Positions 18,381-26,958 of a stretch of 32,972 nucleotides of DNA are shown here, in pieces (the stretch's first letter is position 1; every line of letters starts with the position of its first letter). Origin of the DNA: Gammaproteobacteria bacterium (GTDB lineage Bacteria; Pseudomonadota; Gammaproteobacteria; Chromatiales; Chromatiaceae); assembly GCA_024227135.1 (NCBI GenBank), contig JAAELC010000100.1:1-32972 (forward strand), in the 5' to 3' direction. A program made the position numbers and the translations under genes. The notes under the pieces are model-generated. The model did no database searches. It saw only the letters and a list, made by a program, of their open reading frames with translations, and was not told the origin of the DNA.

Positions 18381-18721
18381 CAGTTTACCTCCAGTTCTTT
18401 AATACGCATCTCTTCTCCACCCGTTACCTGCAACTGGTAGCTGCCACACAGGGGGCAGGCATCGAACCGCTGCTCCACCGTCACCGTCTTACCACAGGGC
18501 ATGCACCACGCCTCTCCCGGAACCTGGATAATTTCCAGCCGGGCATGATCCGCCAGAGTACCGCGGGTTACCGCATCGAAGCTGAAGCGCATCGCTTCAA
18601 TTTCCACACCGGACAAACGCCCGATTTCCAGCCAGACAACATTGACCTTCTCGAAACCCCGGCGCCTTCCGTTGTCTTCCAGAATCTGCAGGACACTCTC
18701 ACACAATGACATCTCATGCAT
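18380..18721 (-). CDS. hypA: HypA, nickel metallochaperone
   Basis: HypA delivers nickel together with HypB. I chose the ATG at 18721 because the protein must begin [11 protein letters not shown]: the N-terminal methionine and His2 bind nickel. The upstream frame extension to 18766 has no support. The 113-residue product has the zinc site CMPCG...CPLCG near residues 75-95. It is intact. The start lies 15 bp downstream of the hupK stop with no clear Shine-Dalgarno sequence, which suggests coupling to hupK translation. Confidence 0.95.
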   Translation of the reverse strand: MHEMSLCESVLQILEDNGRRRGFEKVNVVWLEIGRLSGVEIEAMRFSFDAVTRGTLADHARLEIIQVPGEAWCMPCGKTVTVEQRFDACPLCGSYQLQVTGGEEMRIKELEVN

Positions 18722-18735
18722 TGATTCAAAACACG

Positions 18736-19890
18736 CTAGTTGAAGATCAAACGATAACCGACACAAGGATCCACAGCGCTGATGAGCAGCCGGGCCTGTT
18801 GCTCCACACGCTCCGGGTCACCCCGTAAAGTGGAAAGCGCCTGTGCCACCACACCCTCCGGATGAAAATTCCATTCCGTCGGTGCCAGAATCTGGTAATT
18901 GCAGACAGTAATACCACTCAATTCCACACGATGCACCAGCTGACCCCGGGCTGCCGCGACCTGACCAATGCCAGGATTGACCGCGGTACCACTCGAAAGT
19001 GCCCGACCACCGGAATCCAGCGGCCCCACCGGCAGACGCTCCGCCAGCTGGGCCATTTCGGTCAGCCGGGCAACCAGCCGCACCAGAAGTCCATTCCCGT
19101 AAACAGCCTTCAGCTCCTCGAGCAACCGGCTCTCGACACGGGTCATGGCGGAAGTTTCACAACAATTACCATTCCACCGGGGATACTTCACATAGCCGCT
19201 TTGCCGAAACGCCACATGAAGCTGCTGCTCCGACAACGGGGGCAAGGGCGTTGAATCACAGGCCCCCACGGCCCCCCACCCGGTTTGTACGAGTCGGTGA
19301 ATCAGCCTGGCCGCCACAGTCCCGCGGCGTTCCGCCCAGGCCAGTAACCTCTCCGGATCTTCGATTCCCAGCCACTCGCCAGGAACCACTGAATACACCC
19401 GAATTCGCAACAGCCCCCTCACACGCTCCCGCACAGCCATCAACGCACCGCTATCAGCCCGGAACTCCGTTCCACCGACCGTGAAGGGATCCCCCGACAG
19501 CCCAAGGGCCTGTCGAAAATCATACAGAATCCTCGTTATCTCGGTCACACCTTCGCTGTCTTTCTCCGCGTCCGTAATCGAAGGCCAATCGAGCAGGATA
19601 CGCCAGAGGTGTTCACGCAGTGTCTCCATGCTCACCAGTGAGTCTCTTAACTGCTGCATCCGCTCTGCGGCCGGAAACCCCAGTGCCTGCTCACAGGCCC
19701 GAACACCGGCACAGGACTGAGCGGTCCCGCAGACAGCGAACAACAGAGGAATCAACTGCTGAGACTCGGATACATCTTTGCCGTTCAATACCCGAGAGGC
19801 ATGTACGGGACGATTGGACTCAATACTCACCCTGTCGACGGCTTTATCCGTCACTCCCAGCCGGATACTCAACTGGCCCTCGACACTCAT
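18736..19890 (-). CDS. hupK: HupK-type hydrogenase assembly protein
   Basis: This 384-residue protein resembles HupK/HoxV, assembly proteins related to the hydrogenase large subunit and thought to act as a scaffold for the iron cofactor. The large-subunit-like N-terminal part reads RPVHASRVLNGKDVSESQQL followed by FAVCGTAQSCAGVRACEQ (about 52-69), and the C-terminus retains a DPC motif (DPCVGYRLIF). It does not have the two full CxxC pairs of a catalytic subunit. It is intact, starts by ATGA overlap with the hupI/J fusion, and precedes hypA. Confidence 0.88.
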   Translation of the reverse strand: MSVEGQLSIRLGVTDKAVDRVSIESNRPVHASRVLNGKDVSESQQLIPLLFAVCGTAQSCAGVRACEQALGFPAAERMQQLRDSLVSMETLREHLWRILLDWPSITDAEKDSEGVTEITRILYDFRQALGLSGDPFTVGGTEFRADSGALMAVRERVRGLLRIRVYSVVPGEWLGIEDPERLLAWAERRGTVAARLIHRLVQTGWGAVGACDSTPLPPLSEQQLHVAFRQSGYVKYPRWNGNCCETSAMTRVESRLLEELKAVYGNGLLVRLVARLTEMAQLAERLPVGPLDSGGRALSSGTAVNPGIGQVAAARGQLVHRVELSGITVCNYQILAPTEWNFHPEGVVAQALSTLRGDPERVEQQARLLISAVDPCVGYRLIFN

Positions 19891-20279
19891 TCATCGGTTC
19901 CCGAAATCTTTCCAAAGAGAAGATCTCTGCGACTGATCAATCGATCCGACGGGTTGTCCAGCGGTGGCTGGGCTCCATGGTGCCCAGCCGATGTATTCGG
20001 CCGGGTCGAACCCGGTTCGGCACGCGGACGTTGTCCGCTCATATCAGGGGGTTGCCGGTTATCCCTGTCCATCAACCCCTCCATCACCGCCTCCGCCGTT
20101 GCCACCGCCATCTGTTGATCGGCAAATTCGAATACAGGGGAATACAGGGAGCAACTCATATACTGACCGATGCCCTTCTCGTCACCCAGGATGAACTTCC
20201 TGCATTCCAATCGTGTATCCCCATTCAACCGGGTGTCGTCACCACCGTATGAACCACTGAAACCCCGCTGACCGCTCAC
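19887..20279 (-). pseudogene. Fusion ORF: N-terminus of HupI rubredoxin joined to C-terminal half of HupJ
   Basis: In hup loci of this type hupH is followed by hupI (a rubredoxin) and hupJ (an HybE-like assembly chaperone). Here only one 130-residue frame fills that place. It starts with a GTG overlapping the hupH stop (GTGA). Its first ~26 residues (GSYGGDDTRLNGDTRLEC) look like the start of HupI, which normally runs ...RLECKICWYVYDP. After the first cysteine the sequence changes to KFILGDEKGIGQYMSCSLYS and PVFEFADQ, typical of the second half of HupJ, ending SRRDLLFG. An in-frame deletion near 20190-20205 would explain this. The rubredoxin iron cysteines and the HupJ N-terminal half are gone. 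The family assignment of both halves is from memory of the families; the rubredoxin half is the less certain. Confidence 0.68.
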
Positions 20280-21148
20280 CGATACATTTCCAGAATTTCG
20301 CCCAGACGTTCCGCATTGTCATGAATATCCTCCGGTGCGGCGCACGCCACCTCGGGAACCTGTACTTCTTCCAGGGAATTAAGGATATTTCTGTCCTGAC
20401 TGTTAGAGTGCTGCACCCACCACAGATAACGTATTGCGGTACTGCTGATTCGGTAATTTCCGTACCCCCGGGACAAAATCTTCACACTCCCCTCACCCAG
20501 ACACTGAGCCAGATAGGGCAGATCCTGATCGGTCTGGGGCAGCAGTGTAAGATTGATGACATGGGCCGGATCACCCGCTTCGCAGGAAGCAACCTTGTCG
20601 TTGATCTCGGCAAGCAGCGGCGGCGCATTGACCACGCCGTCGGGAAGGCCGCTACTGTCGCCGCTACTGTCAGTGGTGATACAACGTTCAGCCCCCACAA
20701 ACGCCGATTCGCAGATGAGACGGGAAACAGGGGCGACTTCTACCGTATCGCCCTGAACCCCGCCATTGGCGTCCAGGTACTTTATCCTCCAGACTCCGGC
20801 CAGCACCGATTCCTGGATACGGGCGCCCCGCTCTCCTGAGGACACTATGCTGACCTCGCCTTCCCCAAGCACCTGATCCACCAGTTCAAGATTCTCTCGA
20901 TCCAGGGAATGGAGCTCCAGCGGAATCCCGGACATCCCGGTTTCATATCGTCTCAGATTAAGGTGCAATTGCTGCAACAACTCAATCCCGGCCCCCAGAC
21001 CCACAACCTCTTCCGGCTCCGGCAGGGGTGGTGCAACATAAGTCTCCATACTCGAGGGCATCTGCAATATATCCAGCGCTTCACCTTCGGACTCCGCCGG
21101 CTGGCTGCCGGGCCCAGTCAATGAAACCGGAATGTACGAATCAGTCAT
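20276..21148 (-). CDS. hupH: HupH (HyaF-type) hydrogenase maturation protein
   Basis: This 290-residue protein matches HupH/HyaF, needed for maturation of membrane-bound uptake hydrogenases, with roles linked to the small subunit and its iron-sulfur clusters. Family blocks include LLQQLHLNLRRYETG, VDQVLGEGEVSIV and a related second copy LAQCLGEGSVKILSRGYGNY, then YLWWVQHSNSQDRNIL, consistent with two similar domains. It is full-length. The start overlaps the end of hupG, with AAGGAG directly upstream. Confidence 0.93.
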   Translation of the reverse strand: MTDSYIPVSLTGPGSQPAESEGEALDILQMPSSMETYVAPPLPEPEEVVGLGAGIELLQQLHLNLRRYETGMSGIPLELHSLDRENLELVDQVLGEGEVSIVSSGERGARIQESVLAGVWRIKYLDANGGVQGDTVEVAPVSRLICESAFVGAERCITTDSSGDSSGLPDGVVNAPPLLAEINDKVASCEAGDPAHVINLTLLPQTDQDLPYLAQCLGEGSVKILSRGYGNYRISSTAIRYLWWVQHSNSQDRNILNSLEEVQVPEVACAAPEDIHDNAERLGEILEMYR

Positions 21149-21581
21149 GCTCCTTCTCCTGACTATCAGCTGGCGCAGTAACCACCGGCACCTTGAAACC
21201 CGGTATGGCGACAGGTTCGGAATTCAACAGGTCACGCACCAGGTGCAGATAGTCATCCCAGTTCCGCATACCGGTGATAACACCCAGATACGCACCCTTG
21301 CGCAGAAGCACCAACGCTGGCCAGGCGCCAAAACCATAACGGCGCTGGAGTTGATGCTGGAAATCCTGGTTGACAACCCCAGCCTGTAAACGACCTTCAA
21401 AAGCCTTGATCAACTCCGGCAGAACCATCGCCACATCGTTGCTCTCCGGAAAACGTTCCGGGTTTTCAGTAAAAAACAGTACCACCTCATTTCGGGTGTC
21501 TGAAAACCCATCCAGATCAGCCTCCCCCAACAGGGGGTAACCCGTTCTTTCAATCATCCCGGTGATCAATGAAAAAGCCAT
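21141..21581 (-). CDS. hupG: HupG (HyaE-type) thioredoxin-like hydrogenase chaperone
   Basis: HupG/HyaE proteins have a thioredoxin fold without the redox CxxC and bind the Tat-targeted small subunit before export. This copy of about 146 residues has the expected VVLFFTENPERFPES, QHQLQRRYGFGAWPALVLLR (cis-proline region) and a C-terminal helix, and no CxxC. I chose the ATG at 21581, preceded by AGGAAG; an in-frame TTG at 21587 would add two residues. It lies 2 bp beyond the hupF stop and overlaps hupH by 8 bp. Confidence 0.92.
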   Translation of the reverse strand: MAFSLITGMIERTGYPLLGEADLDGFSDTRNEVVLFFTENPERFPESNDVAMVLPELIKAFEGRLQAGVVNQDFQHQLQRRYGFGAWPALVLLRKGAYLGVITGMRNWDDYLHLVRDLLNSEPVAIPGFKVPVVTAPADSQEKEHD

Positions 21582-21583
21582 GG

Positions 21584-21908
21584 TCAATCTTCCTCACTCT
21601 GTCCAGGCCCGGGGTCACGGAGATGTGCGCGCAATTGGGGTTCACGATCGATCAGGTCCTGAAACAGATGATCGATATCCGTAGCCCCCAGCAACACCTG
21701 GTCGACTGCCTGCAAAGCATCGGCAATCTGCGATGCCCGTTCCGGTGTCAACACCTCCCGAGCCGTATCGAGAAAAGTCAGCACCCAGCCGCCAACTGGC
21801 AGGTCACCAACAAGCAGCATGTCAATCCTGACGCAGCTCATCTCCCGATCGACACCAGGCGAATCCATCCTGAACTTCCACGATCTGGGCAGGGATGCCG
21901 ATACACAT
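21584..21908 (-). pseudogene. hupF: HupF (HypC paralogue), frameshifted
   Basis: HupF is a HypC-like chaperone that protects the large subunit under oxygen. The start is an ATG at 21908, 2 bp after the hupD stop, and gives MCIGIPAQIVEVQDGFAWCR followed by SGDELR. Then one extra base in the CGTCAGGATT stretch (about 21826-21832) ends that frame. The rest, RIDMLLVGDLPVGGWVLTFL with TAREVLTPERASQIADAL and the REPQLRAHLRDP tail, continues in the next frame to 21584. Read across the extra base it is a complete HupF of about 107 residues. Either it is a recent mutation or a sequencing error; the site is not a long homopolymer. Confidence 0.85.
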
Positions 21909-21910
21909 GG

Positions 21911-22684
21911 TCAGTCGGTGGATTTCCGGTATTTGTTGAGATGATGATCCAGGTCCACACAGAGGCCTTCCGACGGGGTGGATGACTGGGTGATACCGTT
22001 GAAATGGCTGGACCGCAAAACCCGGATATCGCCGTCGCGAAAAGCCTCCTCTTCTGAGGGGCGTTCAGCCTCATAACGCTCAATATCAGCAATTGCTGCG
22101 GGTAAGCCGCTGTCGACATCGAGTGGAACGGTCCTCCGGTGCGCCTGAATGCCAAAACCGGCAAGGTAGTCCAATGCCATATCGACTGCCGGTAGAATCT
22201 GGGCTTTCACCTCGGGTCGCAAACTGCCCCCGTAGTCTTCCAACTCCACAGGTTGCACTCCCACAAGCAGAAGATGGGTGGGATAATCCCCCGGCAACTC
22301 CGCCAGCGCCAGTACCTCCTGAAAGTCTGTCTGATGCAGACTGACTATCCTGCAGCCCAGAAACTTCGGAACTTCCCCACCTTCCACCCGTTTCAGCGTT
22401 CCCCCAGGCAAACCGTAGTCAACAGCATCGAACACCACGAGAATGTCCGCCTCCCGGACATTCTGCACCAGATAAACGCCCTGAGTGCCACCATCCAGGA
22501 GCGTAACGCTGTCTTCGAAGACAAAATGCCGGTTTAAATACTCTACCGCTCTTACTCCAAACCCTTCATCCGCCCAGAGAAGGTTGCCAATCCCCAGGAC
22601 CAACACCCGACTGGATGGGTTTTCCGACGGTACTGCATCACTCTCAATTGACTGATTCAACCCTTCCGCGCCTCTATTAAGCAC
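21911..22684 (-). CDS. hupD: HupD, hydrogenase maturation endopeptidase
   Basis: HupD removes the C-terminal tail of the large subunit after nickel insertion. The nickel-sensing residues of the family are present: E40 in GIGNLLWADEGFGVR, D86 in VFDAVDYG, and H117 in SLHQTDFQE. The 257-residue protein is longer than usual. About 25 residues precede the conserved core if the GTG at 22684 is the start; no clear ribosome binding site supports it, and a start closer to RVLVLGIGN is possible. The C-terminal 60 or so residues (after GLPAAIADIERYEAE) are also an extension. The frame is intact. Its substrate, HupL, is broken here. Confidence 0.9.
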   Translation of the reverse strand: MLNRGAEGLNQSIESDAVPSENPSSRVLVLGIGNLLWADEGFGVRAVEYLNRHFVFEDSVTLLDGGTQGVYLVQNVREADILVVFDAVDYGLPGGTLKRVEGGEVPKFLGCRIVSLHQTDFQEVLALAELPGDYPTHLLLVGVQPVELEDYGGSLRPEVKAQILPAVDMALDYLAGFGIQAHRRTVPLDVDSGLPAAIADIERYEAERPSEEEAFRDGDIRVLRSSHFNGITQSSTPSEGLCVDLDHHLNKYRKSTD

Positions 22685-22928
22685 ATCAAACGGATGAAAA
22701 AACCGTGAAAAATCTGTAATCAGACAGAACGCCCATAAAGCGCACGGACAGTAAGCATTACTGCCAGGTCCCTGAAGATAATGGAAATGGCTTGAGGATT
22801 CATTATCACAACTTACATCTACCGATTGAAAAGTTTTATCAGCCTGAAACGAAGCATTCTGACTGGTAAATTGACAGTTTACCCTACTACTGGAAAGTTA
22901 TTAACCACTTATCAACCCTCACCATGAT
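22685..22928. other. Gap where the end of hupC and hupE would be expected
   Basis: About 244 bp lie between the hupC stop and the hupD start. In the common hupSLCDEFGHIJK arrangement this junction is tight. No frame here matches the last helix of the cytochrome b subunit or a nickel permease (HupE). The sequence is AT-rich and looks like leftover or foreign DNA after a deletion. No MITE ends were seen. Confidence 0.5.
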
Positions 22929-23489
22929 CTACATACCCCAGTGATGCCAGAGCCGCACATCCTGGCTTTGCCCTGTAAGAGGGATCAGCCAGCCAAACAG
23001 CGTATCCTGCCAGCTGCCCAGGCCGGTTTGCTCGGCATAGAGGGCGAAACCAGCAAGCACCATGGCAAACCCACCGATGGTGATGATGGTCACCATGAAC
23101 AGGTGAGCCAGAGGATTGTGCCCTACGTATTTTTTCGGCTCTTTCTCCAGAAAGGAATACCAGCGCACCTCGTGCAGCAGCTCCTTCCAGTAGTTTCTGC
23201 GAAAAACTGGCAGCTTGAAGAGTTCACTTGAGTGCTCATTTCCCACAAAAGCCCAGTACAGCCGCCCGATGAAGGCAATGGTGAAAACGTAGGCCGAAGC
23301 AAAATGAACAAATCGAATGTACCCCATCAGAAAATGATCACTCGCTTCCCCCGGCAGGGTTGGCAACGGATTGGCAATCAGGTAACCGGTGATCGCCAGC
23401 AGGGTAATCGCCAGGGCATTGACCCAGTGCCAGATTCTGACTGGCGCCTCGTAGACGTAGACTGCGGTTTGTTTGACTTGAGTGTGCAT
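22929..23489 (-). pseudogene. hupC: HupC cytochrome b subunit, C-terminally truncated
   Basis: HupC/HyaC is the di-haem membrane anchor that passes electrons from the hydrogenase to quinone. This copy has 186 residues and covers helix 1 (RIWHWVNALAITLLAITGYL), helix 2 (RFVHFASAYVFTIAFIGRLY), helix 3 (LFMVTIITIGGFAMVLAGFALY) and the start of helix 4 at WHHWGM, where TAG ends it. Relatives continue WHHWGMW..MV.F...H.Y...RED, with another haem-ligand histidine. After the TAG a few bases still fit (IMV), then similarity ends. So a nonsense change or deletion removed the last helix. The start is sound (GGAGG). Without the last histidine one haem is probably lost. Confidence 0.82.
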
Positions 23490-23506
23490 AATCGAACCTC
23501 CCCGTC

Positions 23507-25136
23507 TCAGCGAACCTTGATCCTGGCCAGCTCTTCACCTTCTTCGCTCATGATATGGGTTGAACACGCCAAACAGGGATCGAAGCTGTGCAGAGTGCGT
23601 AGAATCTCCACCGGCTCCTCCTTCCGTGCAACCTTGGTATTCATCAACGAGGCTTCGAAAGCACCGATGTTTCCCTGGCTGTCTCGTGGCGAGCCATTCC
23701 AGGTGGTGGGAACGACACACTGGTAATTGTCGATGCGCGTGTCTTTGATGCGTATCCAGTGACCCAGCGCCCCGCGAGGCGCTTCGGTAAACCCAACCCC
23801 TTTGGCTTCCGTGGGCCAGGTAGCCGGATCCCAGTTATCCACATTGGCCGTTGTCGAGTCGCCCGCTTTGATATTCGCCATCAGCTTGTCTATGAAGTAA
23901 CGCATCTGATCGGAAGCCCAGTCGGCCTCCAGTGCCCGCGCGGCGGTACGACCCAGTGTGGAAAAGAGCGCATCCACCGGCACAGCCAGGGTTTTAAGGA
24001 CAAAATTGATCTGCTCGGTGATCCCCTCATTCCCCTGAGCGTAGCCGATGATATAACGTGCCAGCGGGCCAACCTCCATCGCATACCCTTTCCAGCGGGG
24101 TGCCTTGATCCAGGAGTATTTTGCACCCTCATCGATTTCCTCGATGTGGGTTCGGGTACCTTTGGCGTTGGGACCCAACTCGTAATTCGGCTCGGTAATA
24201 CCATCCCAGGGATGCAGCCCCTTGGACTCATCCGGATATTTGTACCAGGCATGGGGCACGAACTCCTGTATCTCTTCAGGATCGCGCAGATCCACCGGAT
24301 ACACCTCTTTCAAATTCCCATTGATGATAGCGCCCCTGGGCATCATCAGGTTACTGGCGGAGTAGTCGTTGGCACGATCAGGGATATCCACATTAGGAGA
24401 GGACATTCATCCCGGACAGACCACCACCGTACAGCCACCCTTTGTAGAACTTCCCGATTGCCAGAATATCGGGGATATAGACGTTCTTGATAAACTCCCG
24501 GGTCTGATCGATGATCGAAGAGATCTGGTTGAGGGTGACCATATTCAGCGGTGCACCGGCCCCCATATCCCCATCCACATTGATAGCACAGGGCACGCCG
24601 CCAACCATCCAGTTCGGATGGGGATCCTTACCCCCCCCAGGATCGTACGGATTTTCATAATCTCTTTCTGAAAATCCAACGCCTCCAGATAATGGGTTAC
24701 CGCCATCAAATCGGCTTCCGGGGGCAACAGATTAGGCCGGATTGCTCCAATAACCGTTCTTGAACGGGCCAAGCTGGCCACTCTCCACAAATCGCTTCAG
24801 ACGATTTTGAATATCCCTGAAATATCCCGGTGATGATTTGGGATGATGGGGTGACACCATCTGCGACTCTGATGTTGCCTTGGGATCTGCCTTCAGCGCA
24901 TTGACCGGGTTGACCCAGTCCAGCGCATGCAGATGATAAAAATGAACGAGATGATCGTGTACCTGCAGGGTTAACTGCATGATATTGCGTATAGAGTTGG
25001 CATTTTCCGGAATCTGAATACCCAGTGCATCCTCCACGCAACGCATATGGCCTTCTATACGGGTGACCGGGTCCACAACTACCCGCTGACCTGAAGTATC
25101 CAGTTTGAAACCGTTTGGGGTTGTTCGGACACTCAT
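23507..25136 (-). pseudogene. hupL: HupL, [NiFe]-hydrogenase large subunit, multiply disrupted
   Basis: The large subunit of a group 1 uptake hydrogenase is spread over four frame segments. Segment 1 (from 25136) starts normally and reads [15 protein letters not shown], then jumps in frame at about 25034-25041 to [18 protein letters not shown]. About 55 codons are missing, including the RICGVC motif whose cysteines bind nickel. An extra base near 24733 shifts to [20 protein letters not shown] run of eight G (24631-24638) shifts again to [17 protein letters not shown]. Another extra base near 24394-24400 shifts to [15 protein letters not shown], and this frame runs to the end, including the second nickel motif DPCLACSTH and a complete ELARIKVR C-terminus. 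The start overlaps the hupS stop (TAATG). It cannot encode an active subunit even if the small indels are sequencing errors, because the first nickel motif is deleted. Confidence 0.95.
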
Positions 25137-25809
25137 TATTCGTCACCTCCCTTTTTCTGCGCATTTTTCAATGCACTGACTGCGGCGTGTGCCGTTATTG
25201 CGGCACCCACAACCCCGGCAGTCGCCAACCCCACCTTATCAGCATTCGCTTCCACCCCGAACTGGTGGGTATCGGTCACATGCTGATAGAAAGAACCCTT
25301 GTCCCAGAACCCGTCCTCAGAACACCCGATACAGGGATGTCCGGCCTGAATCGGAAAGGACAGCCCGCCATTCCAACGAATGGTCGAGCAGGCATTGTAG
25401 GTGGTCGGACCCTTACAACCGACCTTGTAGAGACAGTAGCCTTTATGTGCTCCTTCGTCATCCCAGGACTCCACAAACTGACCGGCATCGAAATGAGGCC
25501 GGCGGTAACACTTGTCATGGATGCGCTGGCTGTAGAACATCTTGGGACGCCCCTGACGATCAAGCTCCGGCAATCGTTCGAAGGTGAGCATGTAAGTGAT
25601 GACCGCGGTCATCACTTCGGCAATCGGGGGACAACCCGGTACCTTGATAATTGGCCTATTGGCGATACCAGGCACTTTGTGCACCTGCGTCGCCCGGGTC
25701 GGATTGGGGCGCGCTGCCTGAACACAACCCCAGGAGGCGCAGGAGCCCCAGGAGATGATTGCCTTGCAGTGCTCTGCCGCCGCATTACACTGTAAAAAGT
25801 GTCGTTCAT
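25136..25809 (-). pseudogene. hupS: HupS, hydrogenase small subunit, N-terminal third deleted
   Basis: The start at 25809 (GAGAAGAGG upstream) gives [12 protein letters not shown], the beginning of the Tat signal of uptake-hydrogenase small subunits. Within about four codons (join near 25769-25776) the sequence jumps, out of frame, to [19 protein letters not shown] and continues normally through [20 protein letters not shown], the medial and distal cluster regions ([36 protein letters not shown]) and a hydrophobic C-terminal anchor. Roughly 100-120 codons are gone: the rest of the signal peptide and the first cluster motif (CTCC region). The remaining long frame could start only at spurious sites up to 25849. 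Because the motif region is missing, the six-cysteine test for oxygen tolerance cannot be applied. Confidence 0.92.
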
Positions 25810-26127
25810 TGGCCTCTTCTCCCAGGTAGGTGGAAATGGCTGATACCATTCTCGCGGATGGTTCTCCATATAACCCTGAAATAAAGGTAATTATTAAGCC
25901 TCTACTAAATTTACTAATAGTTTCAGTTTATTAGGAAATTTCCCGTGAAGTGATTGCCCAACGCAGTGCACACAACAAGCACACATTGAAATTAAAATGG
26001 AAACTAACTTTCCAGGAAACCACTCACGCCTCGCGTGGTAATCACGGGTCGAGTGGTGTTCAAACTTTTCTTGAAGAGCCACCCTGACCTGAAGTGACGA
26101 TGAGCTGCTCCGGCCCGCAAATCCGGC
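25810..26127. other. Upstream region of the hup operon
   Basis: The 318 bp between the rhodanese stop and the hupS start are AT-rich near hupS (about 25865-25940) and probably hold the hup promoter on the minus strand. No -24/-12 sigma54 element (GG-N10-GC in context) and no clean TTG-N5-CAA HupR-type site was found by eye. A short frame at 25894-26082 has no protein-like features. Confidence 0.4.
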
Positions 26128-26583
26128 TCAGTCGAGCTTGATTTTCTGTTCGACAGGAAACACCCGGCTGGCCAGCCACTCCGCCGTAGAACCATCGTAG
26201 AGGCGCGTTTCCCGATTGCCAAGCAACTCGTGGGACACAAACCAAGCCAGCGAAGTACGATGCCCGGTGTGACAAAATGAAATCTGCTCTCCCCCTGCGG
26301 GCACACCGGCAACCTGATAAATCCGTCGCAGATTTTCCTGACTGTGAAACCGCGCACCGCCATTTACAGTAAGCCAGTCGAAGGGAAGATTCACCGCGCC
26401 AGGCATGTGAAATCGCTGATAGGCAGCGGCAGGCTGCAAGTCCAGAACCACCAGATTCGCTTTACCGAGTGATGCAGCTAACCACTTGGCATCCACCAAT
26501 GGCTGGATCGCCTGTGCCGAGAAACTGATGGACAGAAGCAGCAGCAGGGCTACCAGATTTTTCGGGTTCAATACATTCTCCAT
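26128..26583 (-). CDS. Periplasmic single-domain rhodanese (thiosulfate sulfurtransferase)
   Basis: This 151-residue protein has an N-terminal signal peptide (hydrophobic core VALLLLLSISFSAQA, likely cut after about residue 25) and one rhodanese domain. The active-site loop is CHTGHR with the catalytic cysteine at 104, and the structural blocks VVLDLQPAAAYQRFHMPGAV and LYDGSTAEWLA fit the family. It would transfer sulfane sulfur in the periplasm, in keeping with a sulfur-oxidising host. It has one domain rather than two. It lies upstream of the hup genes on the same strand but 318 bp away, so co-transcription is uncertain. No strong ribosome binding site precedes the ATG. Confidence 0.88.
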   Translation of the reverse strand: MENVLNPKNLVALLLLLSISFSAQAIQPLVDAKWLAASLGKANLVVLDLQPAAAYQRFHMPGAVNLPFDWLTVNGGARFHSQENLRRIYQVAGVPAGGEQISFCHTGHRTSLAWFVSHELLGNRETRLYDGSTAEWLASRVFPVEQKIKLD

Positions 26584-26958
26584 TATCGAGACGAGCTGAT
26601 CGTTGATCGCCCGTCATCACAAACTACCTGCGGAGGCAATAGAATACATGACCTGCCGCGCACTTTTCAGTACACAGAGCCCTGCCACGACTCAAGCCCC
26701 ATGGTTTTTGGGCTATACTCAGTCAGCAAAAAACCGGGCATGACATATCCTTTCCATGGATAGCGTACTCACTGTCCGGGTCTTGTGGGGCCTCAGGCGA
26801 AAAAACCTGGGATGGATTACTGAAGAACCGGCATTTCCAGCCTGCGCTCAGTCAAACATACCGTGACAGGGTAATGGAATTGAGCCGGTATTTTATCTAC
26901 GGACCCGCGATTCAGAAACTGAATCAAGCCGTAAACCAACGAACCAAGGAGGTATACC
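26584..26958. other. Gene-free stretch between divergent rhodanese and holin genes
   Basis: No credible reading frame. A GGTTTTT...AAAAACC inverted pair with a TATACT word between the arms lies at about 26702-26735 and could be a promoter or weak hairpin. Just before the holin start is a strong AAGGAGGT ribosome binding site at about 26945-26952. Confidence 0.35.

Noticed and set aside
22929-22940. TAG read as an amino acid in hupC (and at 29713 in the sensor)
   Set aside because: After the hupC TAG similarity to the family ends within a few codons, and intact genes in the window (iclR, the alcohol dehydrogenase, yaeQ) use TAG as a stop. The sensor TAG lies in a gene with several other lesions.
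24390-24800. Programmed frameshifting or recoding in hupL
   Set aside because: There are three separate shifts, not all of the same size, plus a deletion of the nickel motif. No slippery site with a conserved downstream structure was seen, and large subunits are not known to need recoding.
25860-26000. Sigma54 promoter for the hup operon
   Set aside because: The locus encodes an NtrC-type regulator, but no GG-N10-GC element in a proper context was found by eye.
25894-26082. Small minus-strand ORF upstream of hupS
   Set aside because: 62 residues with no recognisable motif, no good ribosome binding site, and it lies in the probable promoter region.
26700-26740. Terminator-like hairpin (GGTTTTT...AAAAACC)
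   Set aside because: The stem is AT-rich, the loop about 20 bases, and there is no GC core or U run; it may be chance.
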